From assembly GCA_937926105.1 (NCBI GenBank), contig CALANS010000158.1, positions 62,001 through 126,000 on the forward strand: 64,000 bases of DNA. The letters are read 5' to 3'. Positions 34,905-44,142 of this stretch are shown here, piece by piece (position 1 is the stretch's first letter; every line of letters begins with the position of its first letter). The position numbers and the translations under genes were made by a program. This stretch comes from an uncultured Actinomycetes bacterium (GTDB lineage: Bacteria; Actinomycetota; Actinomycetes; Mycobacteriales; Nakamurellaceae). The notes below the pieces were generated by a model that saw only the letters and a list, made by a program, of their open reading frames with translations, did no database searches and was not told the origin of the DNA.

Positions 34905-37229
34905 ATGCGACCATCCGGCGACCTGAGCCTGTGGTACACCGACCCAGCCCCTCACTGGCTCGCCGCCCTCCCGGTGGGCAACGGCCGGCTGGGGGCCATG
35001 GTGCACGGACGGATCGACAAAGAGATGATCCAGCTCAACGAGGAGACACTCTGGACCCGGGGAGAGCGGCCGGACCGCAACAACCCCGCCGCTCGAGAGA
35101 ACCTCGACCGGGTGCGCCAACTGCTGGCCGACGGTGATCCGCTCGCGGCGCATCACGTGGCCGAACTCGGCATGCTGGGCACCCCGGCCAACCAGTCCGC
35201 CTACCAGACCCTGAGCAATCTGGTTCTGTTCTTCGCCGGCCAGCAGCGGCATCGGGTCGAAAACTACCAGCGCCGGCTCGATCTGCGCACCGGCATCGCG
35301 TCGGTCGATTACGCCTTCGAGGGCGCTGCCTACCACCGCGAGATCTTCGCCAGCGCCGCCGACGACGTTGTCGTCGTGCGGCTCTGGGCCGACGATCTGT
35401 TCGACGTCGGGATCGGCTGGTGGCGCAAGTTCGACGACGACCAGCGCAGCGCCCCATCGTCCGATGACACACTGGAGTTGGCGGGACAATGCGGCCGGCA
35501 CGGTACCAAGTACCACACCGTGGTCGCGGTGCTGCCGGAGTCCGGTCAGGTGCGGGCGGTCGGCGACCGGATGTCCGTGACGCACACCAGCGCGGTCACC
35601 CTGATCGTGAGTACCGCCACCGACTTTCGGACGCCGGACTATGCACATGCCGCCGCCCAGACCGCGGCGGTCGCCGCCGGGCGGTCCTACACCGACCTGC
35701 GCAAGCGGCACATCGCGGCGCACGACACGATTTTCGGACGCGTGGAGCTGGCCCTGGATGTTCCCGCCGACCAACGTGAACTGGCCGCACTGCCCACCGA
35801 CGAGCGCTTGCGCCGGGTCCGGCAGGGCGCCGACGACGTCGGACTCCTCGTGCTGTACGCGCAGTACGGTCGCTACCTGCTGATGGGCAGCAGCCGCCCC
35901 GGTGGGCTGCCGGCGAACTTGCAGGGCATCTGGAACGACAGCATCATGCCCGCGTGGGACAGCAAGTTCACCATCAACATCAACCTGGAGATGAACTACT
36001 GGCCCAGCGAGGTGATGAACCTCGCCGAGACCCACGAGCCGCTGTTCGACCTGCTCGACCGAATGCGCGTGACGGGCCGGGAGACCGCCCGGGTGCACTA
36101 CGGCTGCGGTGGTTTCGTCGCGCATCACAACACGGACCTGTGGGCCGACACCGCGCCTCTGGACAACACCTACTGCGGGCTATGGCCGATGGGTGCCGCG
36201 TGGCTGGCCCTGCACCTCTGGGAGCACTACGAGTTCGAACCGGACGAAGCGTTTTTGCGGGACCGGGCCTATCCAATCATGAAGGACGCCGCCACCTTCG
36301 TGCTCGACTTCTTGGTGCCCGACGACCAGGGCCGGCTACTGATTGGGCCGAGCATCTCGCCCGAGAACGCCTATTTGGACCGCAACGGCAATCGGGTCGC
36401 GCTCTGCCTCGGGGCGACCGGGGACACCCAGATCGCCCGCGCCCTGTTCGACCGATGCTTGCAGGCGTGCGAGATCCTCGATCTGGATGCCGACTTCGCG
36501 GCACGGCTGGCCGCCGCCCGGCACCGACTGCCGGCCACCGCGATCGGTCAGCACGGTCAGATCATGGAGTGGTTGGACGACTACCAGGAGTTCGAACCCG
36601 GCCACCGGCACGTATCGCATCTGATCGCCCTGTATCCGCTGAGCGATATCACTCCCGAGTCCACCCCGGAACTCGCTGCGGCCGCCCGGGCCTCGTTGCA
36701 CCGCAGAGCGGCCAACGGAGGGGGCGGAACCGGTTGGAGCCGAGCCTGGCTGGTGGGCCTGTGGGCTCGGTTGGGAGACGGGCCGGCCGCGCACGAGCAC
36801 CTGCAGCACATGCTGCGCGCCAGCACCGAGACGAACCTGTTCGACATGCATCCGCCGCAGGGCACCAACACCATGAACGTCTTCCAGATCGACGGCAACC
36901 TCGGGGCACTGGCCGGCCTTGGCGAGATGCTGCTGCAGTCCCACGGCGGCGTCATCCGGTTACTGCCCGCCGTTCCGCCCGACTGGCCCGACGGCTCGGT
37001 CCGCGGGTTGCGGGCCCGCGGGGGGTTCTCGGTCGACCTGGACTGGGCGGCCGGTGCACCCGCCGGGGCCGTGATTACAGCGCGGCAGGACGCCGTCTGC
37101 CGCATCGCGGTACCGCCCGAGTGGCAGATCACCGAGGCGGGCGCCGATGTCACCAGTACCCGCTCCGGAGGCGTGGCGACCTTCGCCGCCCGGGCGGGCG
37201 CGGCCTACCGGATCGCGCCGGCCGGCTAA
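34905..37229 (+). CDS. GH95 alpha-L-fucosidase
   Basis: A 774-residue inverting alpha-L-fucosidase. The N-terminal beta domain begins [30 protein letters not shown] (typical GNGRLGAMV). The (alpha/alpha)6 barrel carries [10 protein letters not shown] at about 356-365 (the two Asn that position the water), the general-acid Glu near 554 in [18 protein letters not shown], and the Asp in FQIDGNLG near 662. All match GH95. GAGGAA lies seven bases before ATG 34905. No signal peptide is visible, so fucosylated glycans or glycopeptides are probably trimmed after uptake by the co-transcribed transporter. Confidence 0.92.
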   Translation: MRPSGDLSLWYTDPAPHWLAALPVGNGRLGAMVHGRIDKEMIQLNEETLWTRGERPDRNNPAARENLDRVRQLLADGDPLAAHHVAELGMLGTPANQSAYQTLSNLVLFFAGQQRHRVENYQRRLDLRTGIASVDYAFEGAAYHREIFASAADDVVVVRLWADDLFDVGIGWWRKFDDDQRSAPSSDDTLELAGQCGRHGTKYHTVVAVLPESGQVRAVGDRMSVTHTSAVTLIVSTATDFRTPDYAHAAAQTAAVAAGRSYTDLRKRHIAAHDTIFGRVELALDVPADQRELAALPTDERLRRVRQGADDVGLLVLYAQYGRYLLMGSSRPGGLPANLQGIWNDSIMPAWDSKFTININLEMNYWPSEVMNLAETHEPLFDLLDRMRVTGRETARVHYGCGGFVAHHNTDLWADTAPLDNTYCGLWPMGAAWLALHLWEHYEFEPDEAFLRDRAYPIMKDAATFVLDFLVPDDQGRLLIGPSISPENAYLDRNGNRVALCLGATGDTQIARALFDRCLQACEILDLDADFAARLAAARHRLPATAIGQHGQIMEWLDDYQEFEPGHRHVSHLIALYPLSDITPESTPELAAAARASLHRRAANGGGGTGWSRAWLVGLWARLGDGPAAHEHLQHMLRASTETNLFDMHPPQGTNTMNVFQIDGNLGALAGLGEMLLQSHGGVIRLLPAVPPDWPDGSVRGLRARGGFSVDLDWAAGAPAGAVITARQDAVCRIAVPPEWQITEAGADVTSTRSGGVATFAARAGAAYRIAPAG

Positions 37230-37282
37230 GCCACCCAGCACCCAAACCTCACCCACCGCGAACGCAAGGAATCCGCACCGCG

Positions 37283-38629
37283 ATGACCTTCACCCCGCCC
37301 GGCGCCACCGCAGCCGACCAGCCCGTCGTCATCACCGGGCTGCACACGGTGGACGTCCGATTCGAGACATCGGCCACCCTGGACGGGTCGGACGCGATGA
37401 ATCCGGCGCCGGACTACTCGGCGGCCTACGTGGTGCTGACCACCAACGTGGGCCCCGCACTGTCGGGCCACGGGCTCACCTTCACCAACGGTCGCGGGAA
37501 CGAGGTCGCGGTGGCAGCGATCCAGACCCTCTCGCACCTGATCGTCGGCCAACGCCTGGACGACATGACGGCGGACATGGGCCGATTCTGGCGGCACATG
37601 ACCGGGGACAGTCAGCTGCGTTGGCTCGGGCCGGAGAAGGGCATCATCCACATGGCGACGGCAGCGGTCGTCAACGCGGTGTGGGATCTGTGGGCCAAGG
37701 TGGCGGGCAAGCCGCTGTGGCAGCTCGTCGCGGACATGACGCCGGAGGAGTTTGTCCGGTGCATCGACTTCCGGTACATCACCGATGCGATCACGCCGGA
37801 CGAGGCGACCGCGATCCTGCACCGGTTGGCGGGATCCAAACCTGACCGGATCGCGGAACTGGCGGCCGGCGGTATCGACGCCTACGTCACCTCCGTCGGA
37901 TGGCTCGGCTACAGCGACGACAAGGTGCGAGAGCTGTGCCGGGCGCGGGTCGCCGAAGGGTGGACCAACTTCAAGATGAAGGTAGGCGGTGATCTGGCCG
38001 ACGACATTCGCCGAGCGGCCCTGGTGCGCGCGGAGATCGGCGAGGCCAACACACTGATGATGGACGCCAACCAGGTGTGGGGCGTCGACGAGGCTATCGG
38101 ATGGATGCGGCATCTGACCGCGTTCCGCCCCCTGTGGATCGAGGAGCCGACCAGCCCCGACGACGTGCTCGGCCACCAGCGCATCGCGCGGGCGTTGGCC
38201 CCCACCGGCGTCGCGGTCGCCACCGGGGAACACTGCCAGAACAGGGTGATGTTCAAGCAGTTCCTCCAGGCGGAGGCCATCGGCTACTGCCAGATCGACG
38301 CGTGCCGGCTCGGCGGGGTCAACGAGGTGCTCGCGGTGCTGCTGTTAGCCGCCAAGTTCGGGGTACCTGTCTGCCCGCACTCCGGGGGGGTGGGCCTGTC
38401 CGAGTACACCCAGCATCTCGCGGCCATCGACTACGTCTGCGTCTCGGGCGAACGTACCCGCCGAATGCTGGAGTACTCGGGCCACCTGGACGAGCACTTC
38501 GTGCACCCGGCCGTGGTCCGATCCGGCCGCTACCAGCTCCCGCACGATCCCGGCTACAGCATCGAGATGCGCGCCGAGACGCTCGACTGGTTCCGCGCAC
38601 ACCCCGGCCAACGCATGCCCGTTGCCTGA
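37283..38629 (+). CDS. fucD: L-fuconate dehydratase
   Basis: A 448-residue enolase-superfamily dehydratase converting L-fuconate to 2-keto-3-deoxy-L-fuconate. The start region DGSDAMNPAPDYSAAYVVL is diagnostic. Catalytic residues match characterised FucD: Lys231-Met-Lys233 (FKMKVGG), metal ligands Asp261 (MMDANQVW), Glu287 (WIEEPTSP), Glu316 (ATGEHCQN), and base His366 (CPHSGGVGL). AAGGA lies twelve bases before ATG 37283. It is the last gene of the right arm, ending before a strong hairpin. It sets the pathway identity of the whole locus. Confidence 0.95.
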   Translation: MTFTPPGATAADQPVVITGLHTVDVRFETSATLDGSDAMNPAPDYSAAYVVLTTNVGPALSGHGLTFTNGRGNEVAVAAIQTLSHLIVGQRLDDMTADMGRFWRHMTGDSQLRWLGPEKGIIHMATAAVVNAVWDLWAKVAGKPLWQLVADMTPEEFVRCIDFRYITDAITPDEATAILHRLAGSKPDRIAELAAGGIDAYVTSVGWLGYSDDKVRELCRARVAEGWTNFKMKVGGDLADDIRRAALVRAEIGEANTLMMDANQVWGVDEAIGWMRHLTAFRPLWIEEPTSPDDVLGHQRIARALAPTGVAVATGEHCQNRVMFKQFLQAEAIGYCQIDACRLGGVNEVLAVLLLAAKFGVPVCPHSGGVGLSEYTQHLAAIDYVCVSGERTRRMLEYSGHLDEHFVHPAVVRSGRYQLPHDPGYSIEMRAETLDWFRAHPGQRMPVA

Positions 38630-39033
38630 CGCTAGTAAGCTCGCCCGGCGCCTGCCCAGGCGCCGCACACCAGGTGACGGAGGCGGCCGCCGCGGACCAC
38701 GGACACCGGCCCGATACCAGACGCCGATCATGCCCAAAGTTTGACGACATTCCGTGCCCCAGGCCAACCACCAACCTCGGCCTCAAGGCCTGCGGCGAAC
38801 CGCACCCGTCCAACAGCCATCATCGAAGCCCAGCACGGGACAACGGTTGCCTCTCTGAGGATGCGGTCGCCGTGCTATTGCGACGGAGCGAAGCTACCGA
38901 TCACTGACCCCGAGAAAACTGCCGATGTCTGGACCGCCGGCCAGGTCCCTGGATCGCCTCGACGAGCCTCGCGTGCGCGTCGCTGGCGACAAGCTTGACG
39001 CCGGTCGAGCCGCGCCTGTCAGCCCGGCGGGGA
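38630..39033. other. Convergent intergenic region
   Basis: No gene is visible in these 404 bases between the convergent dehydratase and permease genes; it holds the hairpin at 38646-38665 only. Confidence 0.5.
38646..38665 (+). terminator. Hairpin after the fuconate dehydratase gene
   Basis: CGGCGCCTG and CAGGCGCCG pair perfectly over nine bases with a CC centre, 17 bases after the stop. Actinobacterial terminators often lack a U-tract, as here. Confidence 0.55.
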
Positions 39034-39906
39034 TCAGCCGTCGCGCCCGGACCTGGCACGATAGCGATCGAACAGCCAGTCCCCGATCAGGTTCACCGAC
39101 ACCGCCAGCAGCACGATCGCGCCGGCCGGTGCGAGTGCCGCCATCGCGTTCGTGAACAGCAGCGACTGCGCGTCGGTGAGCATCCGCCCCCACTCGGCGG
39201 TGCCAAGCTGCGAGCCGAGCCCCAGGTACGCCAGGCCGGATAGCGCCACCAGCGCGCCGGCGAAGTCGATCGCGAAGTCGGCGACCAGGATCGGCGCGAT
39301 ATTCGGCAGCACGTGGTTGAACATGAGCCGGCGCGGTGGAACCCCGACGGTGCGGGCCGCCTCGATGTAGGGCAGGTTGCGCTGCTCCAGCGCCATTCCC
39401 CGAACGATGCGGATATCGCCCTGCACGTTGAAGATGCTCAGCACCACGATGGCGGTCCAGTAGCCGCCGCTGGTCACGGCGACGACCACGATCACGATCA
39501 ACAGGCCAGGCAGCGCGAACATGAAGTCGACCACGCGCATGATCACCGTGTCGATCAGGCCACCGCGGTAGCCGGCCAGGATGCCCAGCAGGCTAGAGAA
39601 CACCAGACCGCTGAAAGCAACGACCAACGGCCCGATGAGAGCGGCCCGCGATCCCGCAATGATCCGATCGAAGACGTCACGGCCCAGGTCGTCGGTGCCG
39701 AACCAGTGCTCGGCCGACGGCGGGCGGCCGACAGCGTTCAAGTTCGTGGCGCTCGCCCCGGTCCCAACGATGAGGTCCCCGATAATGGCCAACACCACGA
39801 TCGCCAGCACGAACAGGCCACACAGCACGATCGTCACCGGCAGGCGACGCCGATAGCCGACCCCGCCGGCCTCCAGACCGCCGACGGCAGCGGTCGCCGT
39901 GGTCAT
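39034..39906 (-). CDS. Oligopeptide ABC transporter permease, DppC type
   Basis: A 290-residue inner-membrane subunit. HWFGTDDLGRDVFDRIIAGSR is the standard DppC periplasmic start (quoted as WFGTDDLGRDVF), and EAARTVGVPPRRLMFNH-like EAA loop follows RNLPYIEAAR. Six membrane segments are evident. It follows the DppB gene after one base. The ATPase partner is the fused protein encoded at 32978. Confidence 0.93.
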   Translation of the reverse strand: MTTATAAVGGLEAGGVGYRRRLPVTIVLCGLFVLAIVVLAIIGDLIVGTGASATNLNAVGRPPSAEHWFGTDDLGRDVFDRIIAGSRAALIGPLVVAFSGLVFSSLLGILAGYRGGLIDTVIMRVVDFMFALPGLLIVIVVVAVTSGGYWTAIVVLSIFNVQGDIRIVRGMALEQRNLPYIEAARTVGVPPRRLMFNHVLPNIAPILVADFAIDFAGALVALSGLAYLGLGSQLGTAEWGRMLTDAQSLLFTNAMAALAPAGAIVLLAVSVNLIGDWLFDRYRARSGRDG

Positions 39907-39907
39907 C

Positions 39908-40876
39908 TCAACTCACCGCCTTCGTGAATCGGACCTTCGGATCGACCACCGCGTAGAGCAAGTCGACCATCAGGTTCGCGACGATGATCCAGGCGGCGAC
40001 CAGCAGCACCAGTCCCTGAATCACCGGGAGGTCGGAATTCTGGATGGACGTGACCAGCAAGCCGCCGAGACCGGGGATACCGAACACCGTCTCGACGAAC
40101 ACCGTCCCGGTAAGCAGTCCGACCAGCAGCAGCCCAGCTGCGGTCAGGATCGGGATCATGGCGTTGCGCAGCACGTGCACTCGCAACACCCGGATGGGGC
40201 TGATGCCGCGCGATCGGGCGAAGGCAACGTGGTCGAGACCGAGCTGGTCGAGCACGGCCGCCCGAGTAATCTTGGTGATGAAGGCCAGCGGGCCGAGCGC
40301 CATCACCAGTCCGGGCAGCACCAAGTGCCACGCCCGATCCCACATCCCGCCAGAGCCGACCCCGAAAAGCGGGAACCAGTGCAGCTTCATGCCGAACACG
40401 TACAAGGCGGCGATGGCCAGCACGAAGTGTGGCGCGCTGCTCCAGAACACGTTGACCGCGACCACCGTGCGATCGATCGGCCCGCCCCGACGCTTCGCCG
40501 CCAGCACCCCGGCGCCAACGCCCAGCACCAGGGCCACCACGATGCCAAAAACATTGAGCACCAGAGTCGTCAACAACCGGCTGGCAATCGCCGAGACCAC
40601 CGGCTGGCTGGAGTAGATCGACACCCCGAGGTCACCACGGACCGCGTTGCGCAGCCAGTACCAGTACTGCACGTAGAGCGGGTCGTTCAGGTGATACTTC
40701 GCTCGGATCGCCTCGACCGTCGCGGTGTCGGTCGCGTGCCCACCGATCAGCGCGGCCACCGGCCCGCCGGGAACCAACGACGTGAGCAGGAATACCGCGA
40801 CCGTCACCAACACCAGCAAAGGAATCAGCAAGAGCAACCGCCGCGCCACATACCCACCCAAGCCGCGTCCGTGCAC
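39908..40876 (-). CDS. Oligopeptide ABC transporter permease, DppB type
   Basis: A 322-residue membrane protein beginning with the DppB opening YVARRLLLLIPLLVLVTV, with the conserved FVETVFGIPGLGGLLV near the end and an EAA-like loop HVAFARSRGISPIRVLRVHV-type sequence before it (key residues ARSRGIS). GTG 40876 is the start. It is separated from the binding-protein gene by a strong hairpin. Confidence 0.92.
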   Translation of the reverse strand: MHGRGLGGYVARRLLLLIPLLVLVTVAVFLLTSLVPGGPVAALIGGHATDTATVEAIRAKYHLNDPLYVQYWYWLRNAVRGDLGVSIYSSQPVVSAIASRLLTTLVLNVFGIVVALVLGVGAGVLAAKRRGGPIDRTVVAVNVFWSSAPHFVLAIAALYVFGMKLHWFPLFGVGSGGMWDRAWHLVLPGLVMALGPLAFITKITRAAVLDQLGLDHVAFARSRGISPIRVLRVHVLRNAMIPILTAAGLLLVGLLTGTVFVETVFGIPGLGGLLVTSIQNSDLPVIQGLVLLVAAWIIVANLMVDLLYAVVDPKVRFTKAVS

Positions 40877-40892
40877 TGCCTATCCTCCCCGG

Positions 40893-40923
40893 CCTCTTCC
40901 TGCCGGAGTCCGGCAGGAAGAGG
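40893..40923 (-). terminator. 14-bp perfect hairpin between binding protein and permeases
   Basis: CCTCTTCCTGCCGG (40893-40906), loop AGT, CCGGCAGGAAGAGG (40910-40923). It lies in the 109-base gap between the binding-protein stop and the DppB start. Its place fits a structure that protects the upstream message and limits read-through, giving more binding protein than permease. Confidence 0.75.
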
Positions 40924-40985
40924 CGTCATCCCTTCGAGCTGAGGTGATCTCGGCGACTCCGATCGGTCGCCTGGCCGTTCCTGGA

Positions 40986-42695
40986 TCAGCCAGGGATTAT
41001 CTGATCGATCCAGGCGGAGGTTGAGTAGAAGGCGCCGAGCCCGCTCTCCGTCCAGCCCTTCTTCAGCGCGACCATCTGCTGGCCCCAGGCGATCGGAATG
41101 ACAGGCACCTGCTCGGAGGCCGCCTGCTGGGCCTGCATGATGAGCGTGGCTGCCTTCTTCGGATCCGTGGACGACTGTGCCTGATCCAGCAGGGCGTCGA
41201 TCGCAGGGTCTTTCAGGTTCGAGGAGTTATTGCCGTTCTGAACCGCCTGCGCGCTGGAGAAGTACTGGTAGGGCATCTGCACGGGGTCGGGCACGTCGGG
41301 CACATTCCCGATGATCTGGATGCCAAGGTTTGGCTTGTGATCCAGGATCACCTGGAACCGGGGTCCGCCGGGCATCAGGTTGAGGTTCAACGTGACCCCG
41401 ATCTGGGCCCAGGACGCCTTCAGAGCCTGCGCGATGGCGATGAGCCCTGCCGAGTCGGACGGCACGTTCAGGGTCGTCTTGAAGCCGGACGGTACGGAGG
41501 ACTGCGCCAGTTCCGACTTGGCCTTGGCGATGTCGTAGTCGAAGTGGTCCAGCTTGTCGTAGGCCTGCGTGGTGGCGTCCTTGCCGAGCACCGGGTAGAA
41601 GATCTGCGGATCGTTCACCGTGGTGGACACCTGACCAAGCCCGTTCATCAGCCCGGAAACAATGGACGCCCGGTCGGTGGCGTAGTACAACGCGCGCCGC
41701 ACGTGGATGTCGCTGAAGGGCGCCTGCGTCATGTCCATCGTCAGGCCCTGCCACACGTAGGACGGGAAAGTTGTCACGGTGGCGGAAGACTTCCACTGCG
41801 CCAGTGACTTCGAGTCAACCGAGAAGGTCCCGTCGATCTGACCGCTTTGCATCGCGAGCAGCCGTGTCTGCGCGTCGGGGATGATCTGGAAGGTCAGCTT
41901 CGCGAACTTCGGTGTCGGGCCCCAGTAGTACGGATTGGGCACGTAGGTGACGTGCGAGTCCGGGACGAACTCGGCGACCTTGTACGGGCCGCTGCCGATC
42001 GGCAGCGTCTGTGGGGTGCCATAGGTAGACAGCGATTTCTCGACCGACGCCTTCTCCCAGATGAACCCACCGATGCTGGCGGGCAGGTACTGCCAGATGG
42101 TTTGCGGTTTCGATAGCGTGACGGTGACCGTGTCGCCACTGCCGGTGATCGACTTGACGGCCCCGAACAACCCGGCCTCCTGGGACGCCACCGCCTTGTC
42201 GAGCTGAAGGTTCAGCGAATAGACGACATCGTCCACCGTGAGCGGATTGCCGTCGGAGAACTTGACGCCCTTCCGGATGGTGTATGTGTACTCGGTCGGG
42301 CTAACGGCCTTCCAGTCGGTCGCGATCGCGGGCCGCAGCTTGCCGGCCGGGTCGTAGGTCAGGAGCTGGTCCTGCGTCAGCGTCATCAGCATCGCGCCAT
42401 CGCTCGAGTAATTGGTGGGCGCGAACAACGTGCGTGGGCTCCCGGCCAGCGCCCAGGTGAGTTCCCGGGTCGGAGCCGGCGCCGAGGCGGATCCGGCCGA
42501 GCCGGTCGACGGGTTGGAACCGGCCGAGGTGTTCGGCCCGGCCGACGTCGACGTGCCGGACCCATCACCGGACCCCGAGCTGGAACACGCGGCCACGACG
42601 ACAGCGGCGGCCGCCAGGGCGGCGGCGAGCATCACTCGACGCCGCCCACCTCCCCCGACGTCGGCCTTCCGTGGCCTTCCGACGAGATGGAGCAT
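40986..42695 (-). CDS. Peptide-binding lipoprotein, DppA/OppA type (SBP family 5)
   Basis: A 569-residue solute-binding protein. The signal peptide ends in VVAACSSSG, a lipobox with the anchoring Cys at about residue 36, followed by a Ser/Gly/Thr linker. Family 5 motifs include TYTIRKGVKFSDGNPLTVDDVVYS (core KGVKFSDGNPLT) and SGPYKVAEF. First gene of the binding protein-DppB-DppC operon, with operator motifs 118-140 bases upstream. Ligand is likely a peptide or glycopeptide. Confidence 0.93.
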   Translation of the reverse strand: MLHLVGRPRKADVGGGGRRRVMLAAALAAAAVVVAACSSSGSGDGSGTSTSAGPNTSAGSNPSTGSAGSASAPAPTRELTWALAGSPRTLFAPTNYSSDGAMLMTLTQDQLLTYDPAGKLRPAIATDWKAVSPTEYTYTIRKGVKFSDGNPLTVDDVVYSLNLQLDKAVASQEAGLFGAVKSITGSGDTVTVTLSKPQTIWQYLPASIGGFIWEKASVEKSLSTYGTPQTLPIGSGPYKVAEFVPDSHVTYVPNPYYWGPTPKFAKLTFQIIPDAQTRLLAMQSGQIDGTFSVDSKSLAQWKSSATVTTFPSYVWQGLTMDMTQAPFSDIHVRRALYYATDRASIVSGLMNGLGQVSTTVNDPQIFYPVLGKDATTQAYDKLDHFDYDIAKAKSELAQSSVPSGFKTTLNVPSDSAGLIAIAQALKASWAQIGVTLNLNLMPGGPRFQVILDHKPNLGIQIIGNVPDVPDPVQMPYQYFSSAQAVQNGNNSSNLKDPAIDALLDQAQSSTDPKKAATLIMQAQQAASEQVPVIPIAWGQQMVALKKGWTESGLGAFYSTSAWIDQIIPG

Positions 42696-42812
42696 GCCTA
42701 CCTCCTGATCGACGCCTGTTGCGGCGCGAGACCTGCTCGGCGTGCTCCCGCCATGACTAGCCGGGAGCTCCGGTTCGACCTCGCCAACCGTGGAGAAATC
42801 CGTGGTTCAGCA

Positions 42813-42835
42813 GGTTAGCAGACAACCAGATAACC
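42813..42835. promoter_or_regulatory. Two overlapping GntR-type operator motifs upstream of the binding-protein operon
   Basis: GGTTAGCAGACAACC (42813-42827) overlaps GACAACCAGATAACC (42821-42835); the latter reads GGTTATCTGGTTGTC on the transcribed side. They match motifs at 30927-30958 and 43781-43795. The remainder of 42696-42976 shows nothing else. Confidence 0.6.
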
Positions 42836-42976
42836 GTCTAGATGGGCGATCACCGGACTCGCCCATCATCAAAAACCGATCGATTGGTCGAGTGAAGCGC
42901 CGACACTGGCGTCACCTGCAAGCCCGGCCACGCAGATCTGGCCGCCTCTCGCGCAGACCTTGATGGGCCACGCCGA

Positions 42977-43723
42977 TCAGAGCGACGGGATATCCAATTC
43001 GTGATGGACATCGCGCGAGGCCGACGACTTCAGGTGCTCCGCCATCGCGGCACGCGCCTCGCGCGGGGCTCCCACCTGGATGGCATCCAGGATTCGCGCG
43101 TGCTCGGCGACGGCCTTGGCGATCCCCGCTGGCTGGTCTTGCGCCTCCACCCCGAAACGGCGCGCCATGCCCAGCATGGGCTCAAGCAGATCGAATAGGC
43201 GAACGACCAACTCATTGCGCGTTGCCGTGAGGATGGCCGCGTGGAAAGCGATGTCGTGCTCGATGAAGACGTCCGAGTCCCCAGGAGCCGCCGTCATCGC
43301 CGCATGGTGTCGCCGCATGGTGTCGACATCGGCGGCGCCCGCCCGAACGGCCGCTAGCTCGGCGGCTTGAGCCTCCACCGCGACCCGCAATTCCAGCAGT
43401 TCCAGCAGGATGCGATCCGCGTTTCCTCGTTCCAGCCGTACAGCCAACAACTCCGGCGCGAAATCGTTCCACGACCGCCGGTCCAACACCTCGGTGCCAC
43501 GTCCTTGGCGACTGCGGGTCATACCGACAGACATCACCGCACGCATCGCCTCGCGCACTACCGAGCGACTGACGCCGAACTGCTCGCAGAGCTTCTCTTC
43601 CGTCGGCAGAAGGTCTCCTGGCACGAACTCCCCGGACAGGATGCTGCGGATGATCTCTCGACTCACCCGTCCGGCGAGAGTCTCGGCTTGCATCGACCGA
43701 AACTTCCGCGAACCCTCCCCCAT
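42977..43723 (-). CDS. GntR-family regulator, FadR/FCD subfamily
   Basis: A 248-residue regulator: winged helix at about 10-80 (LPTEEKLCEQFGVSRSVVRE, SRQGRGTEV) and an all-helical FCD domain (about 100-235). FCD metal/ligand residues are visible in FIEHDIAFHAAIL, with further His in VAEHARIL and AMAEHLK. ATG 43723 follows AGGAAG; a longer start at 43768 is possible. It closes the fucose/peptide locus on the right, and a matching operator lies 58 bases upstream, indicating autoregulation and control of the locus. Confidence 0.9.
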   Translation of the reverse strand: MGEGSRKFRSMQAETLAGRVSREIIRSILSGEFVPGDLLPTEEKLCEQFGVSRSVVREAMRAVMSVGMTRSRQGRGTEVLDRRSWNDFAPELLAVRLERGNADRILLELLELRVAVEAQAAELAAVRAGAADVDTMRRHHAAMTAAPGDSDVFIEHDIAFHAAILTATRNELVVRLFDLLEPMLGMARRFGVEAQDQPAGIAKAVAEHARILDAIQVGAPREARAAMAEHLKSSASRDVHHELDIPSL

Positions 43724-43780
43724 CGGCGTCTTCCTCTCGGCCCGGCCCGGCACGCGCTCAGGCTGCACGGACTAAGATCA

Positions 43781-43795
43781 TACAACCAGACAACC
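43781..43795. promoter_or_regulatory. GntR-type operator upstream of the FadR-like regulator
   Basis: TACAACCAGACAACC reads GGTTGTCTGGTTGTA on the transcribed strand, and a TATGAT -10-like hexamer overlaps its end. Same motif family as at 30.9 and 42.8 kb. Confidence 0.55.
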
Positions 43796-43955
43796 GGCGC
43801 TCCCATCAGTGACCGACCCACCGTCAAAGCTCGGCACCGCGAATCCACACACGCACCGGCAGGTCCACGCCCTCCCCGCTGCCGCCGGCGGCAGCGGGCT
43901 GATGGTGCCTGCTGGCCTACTGCGGTCTGCTCTGGGGCGAGGCGGCCGACCAACG

Positions 43956-44142
43956 TGTACGACGGATGCTCACAGCTCCGCGCGGCCATGACGCTGGATG
44001 TCTACGCGGATCTGGGGGCACCTCCCGCTTGCGGGGAGCCGATGAGGACTTGGAGGCCGTTGCGATCGCCCTGGGTCACGCAGTCGCGTCAGCAGTTGTG
44101 GGCACGTTAAGAGCAGGCGGAGAAAACGATCTTGACGCTTGA
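43956..44142 (+). pseudogene. Decayed 3' end of a tyrosine integrase, copy A
   Basis: Recognisable pieces in shifting frames are RRML (remnant of QRMLGH), AAMTLDVYADL, then DEDLEAVAIALGHAV to a stop at 44142. These are the C-terminal end of a phage-type tyrosine recombinase. A 24-26-base hairpin insertion interrupts it between YADL and DEDLEA. The catalytic Arg-His and Tyr regions are broken. It is nearly identical to the corresponding part of copy B at 62.4 kb. Confidence 0.75.
44017..44040. repeat. Hairpin insertion resembling a type I-E CRISPR repeat, copy A
   Basis: CTCCCGC (44022-44028), TT, GCGGGGAG (44031-44038) within GGCAC...AGCC. Read on the minus strand it starts GGCTCCCCGC and ends GCGGGAGGTGCC, the layout of actinobacterial type I-E repeats with a shortened loop. 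It is a single unit without spacers. Confidence 0.45.

Noticed and set aside
35954..37282. Upstream extension of the fuconate dehydratase frame through the fucosidase gene
   Set aside because: Out-of-frame shadow of the GH95 gene; FucD homology begins at 37283.
44017..44040. CRISPR array
   Set aside because: Single unit per copy, no spacers, no cas genes in the window.
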